This document shows positions 23,361-31,295 of a stretch of 37,398 bases of DNA, piece after piece. The translations under genes were made by a program, and so were the position numbers. Numbering within the stretch: position 1 is the stretch's first letter; the number at the start of each line of letters is the position of its first letter. The notes below the pieces were generated by a model that saw only the letters and a program-made list of their open reading frames with translations, was not told where the DNA came from and did no database searches. The DNA comes from JAAZFZ01 sp035647435 (GTDB lineage Bacteria; Bacillota; Clostridia; Oscillospirales; Acutalibacteraceae): contig DASRNM010000078.1 of the NCBI GenBank assembly GCA_035647435.1, forward strand, positions 1 through 37,398, written 5' to 3'.

Positions 23361-24713
23361 TTATTCATATTTTATAAGGCTTTGCGCTTTCTTCATGCTT
23401 TCGAAAATCCCCGAAGCGGTCATGCCAAACAGCGCTGCTCCGAATGCAGCCTCCTCACAATGAACCGGAATTTTTAGCTCCATGCCGAAACTTTTGGAAA
23501 AAAGATTTTGTAGTGTCTTGTTTTTCCTTAACCCATTGCCTGAACCTATTAAAACGCTGTGAGGTGTGTTGCCGTAAAACGGGTACATTGATTTTAACTC
23601 CTGTACCATTCCGTTCAAAATTCCCCAAATTAAAGCCTGAGGGTTAAAATTATTTGTGCCGATGTTTTTTATGCTGCCTCTTTCCTCGGGTTGCTCCCTT
23701 GACCCACTGAAGCGAGTCGATACATCAAGAGGGGGCTCGGGCATTTCAGAGTTTTCAAGGTATTTATCTATCGCTGGGTAAGCGCTTTTGATATTGTCAT
23801 GCGCAACAAGATTTGCCGTTTCTCTCAAAAACTTTTCGAGCATTGCAAAGGCTCTGCCACCGCAAAGAGAAGACCCAACGCAAATATAGCTGTCGTCAAT
23901 AAGGGGGCGAAGCTCGGTACCCTCGTGAGGCTGAATTAGTTCGGTTGAAAACGAAACTTGACTTCCTGTTCCTACATTTACGAGTATGCAGGAGTCAACG
24001 TCGTTAACAGAGCCTAAAAAGCTTGCCTGATTGTCGCCTATTGCAACGCTTACAGGAATTGATTCTTCATAGAACCCTAAACATTTTGTTTCACTTGTAA
24101 CGATAGGGAACATATTGTAATCCAGACCTGATTTCTCAATGGCCTCCCTATCAAACGCAAGGGAATTTAAATCAAATAGCCCATAGCTTGCAGCGTTTGA
24201 GGTGTGCATGATGGGCATTTTATTTTCGCAAAGTTTCATTGCTACATAATCATGTATTGTGCAAAAACTTTTTGCGTTTTCTGGAACAATTAAATTTTCA
24301 TTATGACAAAAATACGTAGTAGCCCCAAAGCCTGTCGCCATATTATAACCTGTAATCCTTGAAAGGTATTGAGCAAAACTTTCAGGGTCTTTATATTTTT
24401 GGTTTCCGCTCTCGTCTTGCCAATAATACAGAGGGCTTACGGCGTCGCCGTCTTTGTCAATGTAAAGAAGACCATGCATCTGCCCCGTTATCCCAATACA
24501 GGAAATAGGTGCAAACCTATCAACAAGGTTTTCGACAATACTCATACATTTTTCAAGTATTTTATTAGGGCTTTGTATTCGCTCATAAGGTTTTTCGCTA
24601 TTAATAACCGCATCGTTTGCAACACTTGCGGCGTGTAGCACCTTGCCCTCTTCGGTGTCGATGACTATTGCACAAATCGTTGTAGTGCCTATGTCAAGAC
24701 CTATGGCTTTCAT
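23361..24713 (-). CDS. FGGY carbohydrate kinase, sedoheptulokinase-like
   Basis: A 450-residue sugar kinase of the FGGY family. The N-terminal phosphate-binding GLDIGTTT and ITGQMHG are clear. The stretch ATGFGATTYF, then TIHDYVAMKLC and SNAASYGLFD, and later IGDNQASFLG resembles the mammalian sedoheptulokinase (SHPK) more than xylulokinase as I recall these sequences. VNVGTGSQVSF supplies the second nucleotide-binding loop. The ATG has GAGGTGG just upstream and lies 18 bases after the stop of the glycyl radical enzyme, so they should be co-transcribed. A ketose or polyol-derived substrate is likely. The exact sugar is not provable from the sequence. Confidence 0.88.
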   Translation of the reverse strand: MKAIGLDIGTTTICAIVIDTEEGKVLHAASVANDAVINSEKPYERIQSPNKILEKCMSIVENLVDRFAPISCIGITGQMHGLLYIDKDGDAVSPLYYWQDESGNQKYKDPESFAQYLSRITGYNMATGFGATTYFCHNENLIVPENAKSFCTIHDYVAMKLCENKMPIMHTSNAASYGLFDLNSLAFDREAIEKSGLDYNMFPIVTSETKCLGFYEESIPVSVAIGDNQASFLGSVNDVDSCILVNVGTGSQVSFSTELIQPHEGTELRPLIDDSYICVGSSLCGGRAFAMLEKFLRETANLVAHDNIKSAYPAIDKYLENSEMPEPPLDVSTRFSGSREQPEERGSIKNIGTNNFNPQALIWGILNGMVQELKSMYPFYGNTPHSVLIGSGNGLRKNKTLQNLFSKSFGMELKIPVHCEEAAFGAALFGMTASGIFESMKKAQSLIKYE

Positions 24714-24731
24714 AAGACCACCTCACAATCG

Positions 24732-27101
24732 TTATATGGATGTTGACTGCAAATCAAGTCGCATTATTATATCCTGCTGAATTGCGGGCGACAAATCAAG
24801 AAAATTCACAAAAGTGCCGTGAATGCGCATTATGTAAACTCCGCTCGGTGCATACTTTTTCGGGTTATCAAGCACCTTTTGAAGCGTTTCAGGTGTGGTA
24901 ACATTGACATAAAGGTAATAAGGAGCAATATTCTTGTTTTTATCATTAAAGAATAGAGGGTCAAAAATATGTTTTTTAAACTCCTCACCCTTGCCTTCAT
25001 AGTCGGGCGCCTTGAAAAATTTGGGGTCAATGCCGAAATGCGAGGCATAACCTCCGTTGAATTTTGAGAACGGGAGCTTCATGTTTGAGAGTATGCGGAA
25101 ACCCAACCCTGAGCCTGCCTCGCCAAAAAGAGGGTCAATGCCATAGTTGATTTCTTCACGCGCTTTTCTTCCGTCGGGAGTTGCACCTACCCAATAGCCA
25201 TAAAGCAGGTGAGTCGAAGGGCTGCTCCAATCAGCTCGGAAAGAATTACCCAAATAATTTTTCTTTGATTTAATAATATCAGAAACCTTGTTAGCTATCT
25301 GTGCTGCCTCATCGTCAACCGTTTCAATGAAGTTGCCGAATTTAGGGCATGAACGAAGAAAATCATGCAGTGATTCATAACCCTCAAAATTATTTTTCAA
25401 TGCAACAATGAGTTTTTGTGCATCTTCAGGTCGTTCTTTTAAAAGTGAATCGATAGCAATAAAAGAGTCGGCAACAACGGAAAGACCGTGGATAAGACAA
25501 CCGCTTGCGTTGTATTTAGTGCCCTGTCTTTCTGTGTCTCTAGTGTCAATTCCGCTTTGCGCACCGCCCATAAAAGCTGAAAGGAAGGGGACACGCAAAT
25601 GAGAAACAGCTTCTGAAGCACCGTTTGCGGCATCCGCCATTAGGTTTGCAAAATGGTCAACATTTTTATAAAATTCTTCTCTTATGTTTTTGAGCAGCCT
25701 GTTAGTGTCTGTTTTTGTAGCAACAGTGGCGATTTTATTCCCAGTGACTGTGGAAAAACCAATGTTAAGAGTCAACTCAAGAATTTTAGGCAAGTTAAAC
25801 CAGCTGTTTGTAGTATTGCCGTTATCTTTGCCCATAATTAATGGTTCTTGACAACCTGCAATAGAATAATCTTCTAAATCCTCTTTATCAATACCGCTAA
25901 GGCTTAGAATTTCAAACAAAGCATCGTCATTAAATAAGGAGGGGGTAAGGCAACCGGGGGTGAAGAAAAATCTGCCCATTTCTCTATATAGCTTTTTTGG
26001 AGTGTTTTTGTGCAGTTTAATTGATAAAATTGGTTGTGGGACATTCATGTCATAATAAGCGTCAAGCATTGCATAGGAGGTTTCGTTGGTTAAATCTTCA
26101 CCACTGTTTGACTTGCCACCAATAATAACATTTTGTGAAATTGCCCAGCTTCTGTCACCGACATTGTAAAAAACGAGAAAATGCTTAAACAAAGCGGCGG
26201 TTTCTGCTCTGCTTTCTCCGCTCATCTGTCTGTAAGGTTCAAATATTCTGTCTGCATTGCCAACCGAAAATGCAAACGGGTTCGGGGCCTGTTCAATGCA
26301 CATTGCTTGCCACAGCAGCATATATGACTGCATTGCTTCAAATAAAGATTGTGCGCCGTTTTCTGGAACATTTCTCAATGTTTTCTCAAGCAAAAGCAAG
26401 TGTTCACGCCTTTGTGGTGAAGCGTTTTTGGCCTGTTTTGCCGCAATTGAAGCATATCTGTTTGCAAGAATGACAACACCGTCAAGGGTCGCCCTCATTG
26501 CTTTAAAATTAATAATTTTTTCGTTGTCAGTTTCAACGGCGATGCGTTTTTCGATTTCTCCGCCGATTGCCTTTACACCATATTTGAGAGCGGGTCGAAA
26601 ATCGGGTATTAAGTGCCCGGTAACTTGCTCAATAAAAAAGGCAACTTCTGAAACATAGTCTTCATATTTGTTGTAAACATTGGTCAAAGTTTTCACATAA
26701 TCGCTCTGCCTTGTGTATTCACGAAGCGAATTGATTCTTTCTTGCGTCAACTCGTCGTTGGGCTCAATGTCATTAAAAACGGCGGTCGGGTCGCAGTAAC
26801 CGCAGAAGGTTTCAACCTCAAAAGCAGGGTTGATTAAAGCATATGTGCGTGCAAAGGCATCACGTTGCGTGCCTGCAAAAACAGCATTCTCACTCAAGCT
26901 TATCGGGATTTCTTTAAGGGTTTTGACAAGAGCTAAAGCGGCCTTTGTTTCCTTATGTAAATTTTTGTTTTCTTCGTCTGATTCTCTGGCAATTTCTCTT
27001 GAAAAAAACCAACCGTCAAGTCGTTTGATTTCTCTTTCTTCTTTAAACAGTTTTTTAGCCATTTGTGTTGTAGCTTCTGGTGAGTACATTATTTTCGTCA
27101 T
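24732..27101 (-). CDS. Glycyl radical enzyme of unknown substrate
   Basis: A glycyl radical enzyme of about 789 residues. The C-terminal radical site is RIHGTFVNFLDL (Gly764, counted from the slightly longer TTG reading). The catalytic Cys lies in AGCQEP (Cys419 with Glu421), the C-x-E arrangement of dehydratase and lyase members such as glycerol dehydratase and choline lyase. It lacks the Cys-Cys pair of pyruvate formate-lyase. An N-terminal CGYCDP segment is unusual. The start is placed at the ATG at 27101 because AAAGGGG lies eight bases upstream. The activase gene precedes it by 17 bases and an FGGY kinase gene follows. It works anaerobically in the cytoplasm; substrate unknown. Confidence 0.9.
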   Translation of the reverse strand: MTKIMYSPEATTQMAKKLFKEEREIKRLDGWFFSREIARESDEENKNLHKETKAALALVKTLKEIPISLSENAVFAGTQRDAFARTYALINPAFEVETFCGYCDPTAVFNDIEPNDELTQERINSLREYTRQSDYVKTLTNVYNKYEDYVSEVAFFIEQVTGHLIPDFRPALKYGVKAIGGEIEKRIAVETDNEKIINFKAMRATLDGVVILANRYASIAAKQAKNASPQRREHLLLLEKTLRNVPENGAQSLFEAMQSYMLLWQAMCIEQAPNPFAFSVGNADRIFEPYRQMSGESRAETAALFKHFLVFYNVGDRSWAISQNVIIGGKSNSGEDLTNETSYAMLDAYYDMNVPQPILSIKLHKNTPKKLYREMGRFFFTPGCLTPSLFNDDALFEILSLSGIDKEDLEDYSIAGCQEPLIMGKDNGNTTNSWFNLPKILELTLNIGFSTVTGNKIATVATKTDTNRLLKNIREEFYKNVDHFANLMADAANGASEAVSHLRVPFLSAFMGGAQSGIDTRDTERQGTKYNASGCLIHGLSVVADSFIAIDSLLKERPEDAQKLIVALKNNFEGYESLHDFLRSCPKFGNFIETVDDEAAQIANKVSDIIKSKKNYLGNSFRADWSSPSTHLLYGYWVGATPDGRKAREEINYGIDPLFGEAGSGLGFRILSNMKLPFSKFNGGYASHFGIDPKFFKAPDYEGKGEEFKKHIFDPLFFNDKNKNIAPYYLYVNVTTPETLQKVLDNPKKYAPSGVYIMRIHGTFVNFLDLSPAIQQDIIMRLDLQSTSI

Positions 27102-27118
27102 AACCAAAACCCCTTTCG

Positions 27119-27907
27119 TTAAGTGCTGATTATTTTCAGCCCTTTTGAATTGAAAATATTTAAATAATAATTAAAATCCTCGTCGGATACGTATGCATCT
27201 TCCATCTTGTATTCAAGTGCACACTGCTTCCATTTGTCTTTTCCGTATTCATGATATCTTAGAAGTTCAAAAGAGCAGTTGTATGTATTAAACTCTTCAA
27301 AAAAGTCCGCAAATGCGTTAGCGTCGGATTTTGAAGAGTTAAACCTGTTGATAAGCGGAATTCTTATAAGCAACTGGTTTCGTTTTTCAAGTGCCATCTT
27401 AATGTTCTGCTTTGTAACTTCAACATCACAACCGATAACCTCTTTGTGTTTGCTGTTGTCATAGTGTTTGAAGTCAATTATCAAATAATCGATAAGGTCA
27501 AATAATTCTGGCAGTCTTTTGTGGTGGGCATTAGTTTCCATTGCAGTATGTATTTTGTGTTTTTTTAGCCCTTTTAGCAATTCATAAACGGCTTCAAACT
27601 GAACAGTTGGTTCACCACCCGTCAGGGTAACTCCGCCTCCTTCAAAGAACATCATCGACGCCTTGACCGCCTCGTCAATGAGAGCGGAGACATCAATTTC
27701 TTTACAGCTTAATTTTCTAACGGTTGACTTGTCGTCAAACGATTTTGGCACTTCCATAAAAGTGCCGCCCACTGCCATGCTTTCAGGGTTAGAGCACCAA
27801 GGACAACGGAAGTTACAGCCTTGAAGATGATAAACTAACCGATTGCCCGGACCGTCTTGAGAAAAATTAAAACCTTTGTTAAGAAGAAGTACCTTCGTTT
27901 TTGCCAT
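27119..27907 (-). CDS. Glycyl-radical enzyme activating protein (radical SAM)
   Basis: A 262-residue radical-SAM activase that installs the glycyl radical on its partner. It shows DGPGNRLVYHLQGC, the [4Fe-4S] motif C-x3-C-x2-C (Cys31, Cys35, Cys38), and LTGGEPTVQ for SAM binding. Most non-PFL activases carry an extra ferredoxin-like insert with many Cys; here the matching region has only one Cys (near residue 68), so it is a compact, PFL-activase-like version. The ATG at 27907 is chosen since AAAGGA lies eight bases upstream. It overlaps the end of the LCP gene by 29 bases. The partner is clearly the enzyme encoded immediately downstream. Confidence 0.92.
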   Translation of the reverse strand: MAKTKVLLLNKGFNFSQDGPGNRLVYHLQGCNFRCPWCSNPESMAVGGTFMEVPKSFDDKSTVRKLSCKEIDVSALIDEAVKASMMFFEGGGVTLTGGEPTVQFEAVYELLKGLKKHKIHTAMETNAHHKRLPELFDLIDYLIIDFKHYDNSKHKEVIGCDVEVTKQNIKMALEKRNQLLIRIPLINRFNSSKSDANAFADFFEEFNTYNCSFELLRYHEYGKDKWKQCALEYKMEDAYVSDEDFNYYLNIFNSKGLKIIST

Positions 27908-28967
27908 TTTTTTCATCCTTTGAGTAAAGGAAGTCCTCCAAGAACAACCTGTTTTTATCTAAATCAGCAAGCAATACTGATTGACCCTTTTTCTTTCCAT
28001 TTTTCCATGTGTTATCTGCGGGAATCTTTGCCTGCTCAACTTCGTAGCGCATGTATTTAAAAACCGTGCCGAAAGATAGTTTTGTTAAAGTGAGTGCGCT
28101 CAAATCTGTTTCGATTTTAGGCAAAATATCTATCGCAATGTTTTTAAGCTCGATTATATTAGTCTGTTTAAATTTACTTATAATCGAGGTCATAACTTTT
28201 CTTTGCCTATATGTCCTCATGAAATCTGAATCAAGGGCACGAATGCGGCAATACCATAAAGCCTCTGTGCCGTCAAGATGCACATTTTCACCGTGAGAAA
28301 TAGAAAGGGGAACGCCGTTCTCGAAAACCTTAGTGCTCATGTATTTTGATTCTTTTTCCGTCACTTCAACATTAACACCGCCCAACATGTCGATAATGTC
28401 GGTGAACATTTCAAAGTCAACGAGTGCATAGTTGTCAATTTTTATATTAAAGTTGTATTCGATAGTGTCCATCACAAGCTGTGCGCCCCCATAGGTGCAA
28501 GCCGCATTTAGCTTTGCATAGCCACTGTCGGGGATATCAATCCAAAGGTCACGTAAAAAAGATGTCATTTTAATTTTTTTGTTAGCACTATCTATTGATA
28601 GTAGTAGCATTGTGTCTGAACGTGAGGAAAGGTCGGAAGACCTTCTATCAACACCGACAAAAAGGATGTTCCACACATTTGAACTAAAAGCAAGTGCATC
28701 ATCGTTGACATAAACATTGTCTTTGTGACCAGCTTCGTTATAATTAACCTTACTCATAAGATTATATATATAACCAAAACTTGATAAAAAGATAATGACA
28801 ACAACAAGAAGAATGCTTATTAGGACCTTAATGGGGGATTTTTTCTTTCCCCTACCACTGTCAATATCTATATTATTATCTTTTTTTTCGGGTTTTTGAT
28901 TTTTGTTTATTTCCGAACCAGGGGGATCATTATTTTTGCCTGATTTTGTAAAGTAAATATCATCCAT
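27879..28967 (-). CDS. LytR-CpsA-Psr (LCP) family glycopolymer transferase
   Basis: A 362-residue LCP protein. A polar cytoplasmic N-terminus (residues 1-45) is followed by one membrane helix (about 47-67) and an extracellular LCP domain. Conserved segments are FVGVDRR, SRSDTMLLLSID, SFLRDLWIDIP, YGGAQLVMDTIE and ALWYCRIRALDSDFMRTYRQR. These include the Arg/Asp residues that bind the pyrophosphate of lipid-linked glycopolymers. LCP enzymes attach teichoic-acid-like or capsular polymers to peptidoglycan. AAGGAG lies upstream of the ATG. The 3' end overlaps the activase gene, which is odd given the unrelated functions. Neighbouring gtrA and ATP-grasp genes fit an envelope role. Confidence 0.93.
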   Translation of the reverse strand: MDDIYFTKSGKNNDPPGSEINKNQKPEKKDNNIDIDSGRGKKKSPIKVLISILLVVVIIFLSSFGYIYNLMSKVNYNEAGHKDNVYVNDDALAFSSNVWNILFVGVDRRSSDLSSRSDTMLLLSIDSANKKIKMTSFLRDLWIDIPDSGYAKLNAACTYGGAQLVMDTIEYNFNIKIDNYALVDFEMFTDIIDMLGGVNVEVTEKESKYMSTKVFENGVPLSISHGENVHLDGTEALWYCRIRALDSDFMRTYRQRKVMTSIISKFKQTNIIELKNIAIDILPKIETDLSALTLTKLSFGTVFKYMRYEVEQAKIPADNTWKNGKKKGQSVLLADLDKNRLFLEDFLYSKDEKNGKNEGTSS

Positions 28968-29080
28968 TTTTTAACTCCTTAGCATGTGGGTATACTTATA
29001 TTATATTAAACCATATTGTAAAAATAAACAATAGCTTTTTGGGTATTTATTGGTATTTCACTAAAGTTTACACTTATATT

Positions 29081-29116
29081 AAAAACAACCCACGGGTCAA
29101 TAACATAGCCCGTGGG
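29081..29116 (-). terminator. Terminator of the gtrA-like gene
   Basis: CCCACGGG (29089-29096) pairs with CCCGTGGG (29109-29116). On the minus strand it is followed by TTGTTTTT. It lies just downstream of the GtrA-family gene and upstream of the LCP gene. Confidence 0.8.
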
Positions 29117-29151
29117 AAATGAAAAGCTTGTTAAGAAAATCATCGGTCAAT

Positions 29152-29673
29152 TTACTTTTTTTCTTTCATGAGGATTTTGTCGAAGGGGAAGTATATTATA
29201 AACTGAAACACACTGCATGCCATAGTTGCCACGTTGCTTGCAAGTTGCTCATTTAAAGCAAAACGAGTAACAACCCAGCTTTTTATAACAGGGTTTAACC
29301 ATGCCGCAAAGCAGATAAGCACAACTGTGAAAACAATATAAATTGTGAGCGTTATCGCAACACTGTTGTTTGCATTAAAGGTCTTTTTACGGTTGACAAA
29401 GAATGCAACAATTTGAGCGGTAATATTTGCGGTGTTTGAGGTTATAGCGTATGCAAGACCGCCTGCCGAAAGGCTGTAACTGAAAACAAACCAGTGAAAC
29501 TCCCTGTTTGAGAGTGCGGAAATTGCAGGCACAAAGGGAAGAAGATTAAGTAATGTGAATTGAACAATAAATGCAAGCAGGCTAACAATAATGAATTTAA
29601 CAAATTGCCATGCCGTGACAGCAAGCTTACCCTTTTTTTCAGCAGTTTTGTCAATGCTTTTCAATTTTCCCAT
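29152..29673 (-). CDS. GtrA-family membrane protein
   Basis: A 173-residue protein with four membrane helices. It has the GtrA signature: a QFVKFIIVSLLAFIVQF first helix, ITSNTANITAQIVAFFVNRKKTF between helices two and three, and a polar end helix (FIIYFPFDKILMKEKK). GtrA-type proteins are thought to move or assist undecaprenyl-linked sugars in O-antigen or teichoic-acid glycosylation. The ATG at 29673 is preferred because AAGGAG lies seven bases upstream; earlier ATGs are too near to it or before the promoter's start site. It has its own promoter and terminator. Confidence 0.88.
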   Translation of the reverse strand: MGKLKSIDKTAEKKGKLAVTAWQFVKFIIVSLLAFIVQFTLLNLLPFVPAISALSNREFHWFVFSYSLSAGGLAYAITSNTANITAQIVAFFVNRKKTFNANNSVAITLTIYIVFTVVLICFAAWLNPVIKSWVVTRFALNEQLASNVATMACSVFQFIIYFPFDKILMKEKK

Positions 29674-29705
29674 AGTCATTCTCCTTATAATCACAAACTG
29701 CATAA

Positions 29706-29734
29706 ATATTAGCACAATTTTTCGGTTTTCACAA
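29706..29734 (-). promoter_or_regulatory. Sigma-A promoter (extended -10) of the gtrA-like gene
   Basis: On the minus strand, TTGTGA (29729-29734), 17 bases, then TAATAT (29706-29711) with TGC in front as an extended -10. Confidence 0.75.
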
Positions 29735-29844
29735 GGGAAAAAGTGTATGTTATGAATTGGTTTAGTATAGTTACGAAAAACAATAGAAATAATTATTTAT
29801 TTTTTAAACATCTATTAAATAAGTATTAAATTTCACCAACTCAT

Positions 29845-29873
29845 TTGACAACGTGTATACTTTGATTTAAAAT
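29845..29873 (+). promoter_or_regulatory. Promoter of rnpB
   Basis: A perfect -35 TTGACA (29845-29850), 17 bases, -10 TAAAAT (29868-29873). Seven bases further the RNA would begin at 29881, exactly where the closing P1 helix of RNase P RNA starts. Confidence 0.85.
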
Positions 29874-29880
29874 ACTATAG

Positions 29881-30226
29881 GTGAGCAGATTGGGCAGTTG
29901 CATGCATTTTGCATGAGGAAAGTCCGAGCTCCGCAGAGCAGGATAACGGCTAACGGCCGCCGAGGGTGACCTTAGGGAAAGTGCAACAGAAATATACCGC
30001 CCGACTTAGTTGGGTAAGGGTGGAAAGGTGAGGTAAGAGCTCACCGGTGTGCAGGAGACTGCATTGCCCTGCAAACCCTATCCGGAGCAACACCGACAGA
30101 GGAGAGGCCTTGCGTCTCGCGCTTGCTCGGCGCATTCCTCGAAGGGTGGCTTGAGCTTGTCGGCAACGACAGGCCCAGAAAGATAATTGCCTTTAATGAC
30201 AGAACTCGGCTTACAGATCTGCTCAC
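29881..30226 (+). ncRNA. rnpB: RNase P RNA
   Basis: The catalytic RNA of RNase P, which trims the 5' leaders of pre-tRNAs. Hallmarks are GAGGAAAGTCCGAGCTCC near the 5' end (P4 strand and J3/4), then GGGTGACC and GGAAAGTGCAACAGAAA. GGAGCAACACCGA lies in the middle, and AGATAATTGCC followed by GACAGAACTCGGCTTACAG at the 3' end. The ends are set by a perfect 10-base P1 helix, GTGAGCAGAT (29881-29890) with ATCTGCTCAC (30217-30226). The architecture looks like the common type A. No clear terminator follows before the next gene at 30248. Confidence 0.97.
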
Positions 30227-30247
30227 ATTTAAAAAAGAGGTAAATTT

Positions 30248-31246
30248 ATGAGCAAAATAATTTATATATTCAAAAGAATAAAACGCATGAGTTTTTCATC
30301 CATGCTTGATTCTGTTAAGCTTGTGTCGAAAAGAAGCGAAAAATCTGTGTTTTTCATTTTTTTGGATATGGTTTGGTGCGGTTTAAGATACCAAGCGGGT
30401 TATACAGACTATGTGGTGTTTGAAATGGAAAACACAAATGCAAGGCAAAGAAAAACAATAATAACAAGAGGTGTTAGCAATAGAATTGTTAATCGGTTTA
30501 ACGACAGTTCATATTGCCATATTTTTTATAATAAAGATGAATTCAACACCATGTTTGCTGATTTTTTGGGCAGGGAATGGATAAGGTTAGAGAACAAAGA
30601 GAGCTTCAAAGAGTGGCTCAGTGGCAAGGAAATTCTTATTTCAAAGCCTCGTGACGGAGTAGGCGGCCAAGGTGTTGAAAAGTTTAAAGTTTCTGACTTC
30701 AAGAACAGTGACGAATTGTTTGACTATTTAAAAAGTTCGGGGGTAGAAATAGTCGAGCAATGCCTTAAACAGCATTCTGAAATGGACAAGCTATATGACG
30801 GCAGTGTCAATACGGTAAGAGCAATTACTCTTAATAAAGGCGGCAATATAACAATTCTTTGCACACCTATTCGCATAGGCAACGGTGGCATTGTTGATAA
30901 CTTCAACAGCGGTGGGCTTATCACAAGAGCTGATGTTAACACAGGTATAGTTATGTTTGATGCAGCCGACAAGGCAGGCAACGCATATGAAAAGCATCCT
31001 AAAACAGGCACGAGATTTATTGGTTTTCAAATTCCTATGTGGGAGCAGTGCATGGATCTTGTTAAAAAAGCAGCTGCGGTTGTGCCACAGATCGGTTACG
31101 TCGGGTGGGATATTGCAATAACTCCTGATGGCCCTGTTTTAATTGAAGGCAACGAGTTCCCAGGCCATGATATGTGTCAGATACCGCCTAATGCACAGGA
31201 CAGAACAGGTCTTCTTCCGCGGTTCAAGTCTGTAATAAATTCCTGA
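30248..31246 (+). CDS. Sugar-transfer-associated ATP-grasp protein
   Basis: A 332-residue protein of the ATPgrasp_ST type. Visible are the ATP-grasp glycine loop (SKPRDGVGGQGVEKF, near residue 135), NTVRAIT, GNGGIVDNFNSGGL, and the metal-binding end GYVGWDIAITPDGPVLIEGNEFPGHD. These enzymes join a carboxylate to an amine or similar nucleophile with ATP and are found in polysaccharide and teichoic-acid loci. The precise substrate is unknown. GAGG lies upstream of the ATG, which is only 21 bases after the end of rnpB, so the mRNA may be made by read-through from the rnpB promoter. Confidence 0.87.
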   Translation: MSKIIYIFKRIKRMSFSSMLDSVKLVSKRSEKSVFFIFLDMVWCGLRYQAGYTDYVVFEMENTNARQRKTIITRGVSNRIVNRFNDSSYCHIFYNKDEFNTMFADFLGREWIRLENKESFKEWLSGKEILISKPRDGVGGQGVEKFKVSDFKNSDELFDYLKSSGVEIVEQCLKQHSEMDKLYDGSVNTVRAITLNKGGNITILCTPIRIGNGGIVDNFNSGGLITRADVNTGIVMFDAADKAGNAYEKHPKTGTRFIGFQIPMWEQCMDLVKKAAAVVPQIGYVGWDIAITPDGPVLIEGNEFPGHDMCQIPPNAQDRTGLLPRFKSVINS

Positions 31247-31295
31247 ACACTTAAAAACAAATCAGCATAAGCTGTTATCAGAGGTGATGGCAGCT

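Noticed and set aside
24732..27101. Pyruvate formate-lyase as the name of the glycyl radical enzyme
   Set aside because: The active site has a single Cys in GCQEP and not the adjacent Cys pair of pyruvate formate-lyase.
30041..30226. Short minus-strand open frames in the 29.95-30.23 kb region
   Set aside because: The region is RNase P RNA on the plus strand; the frames are chance.
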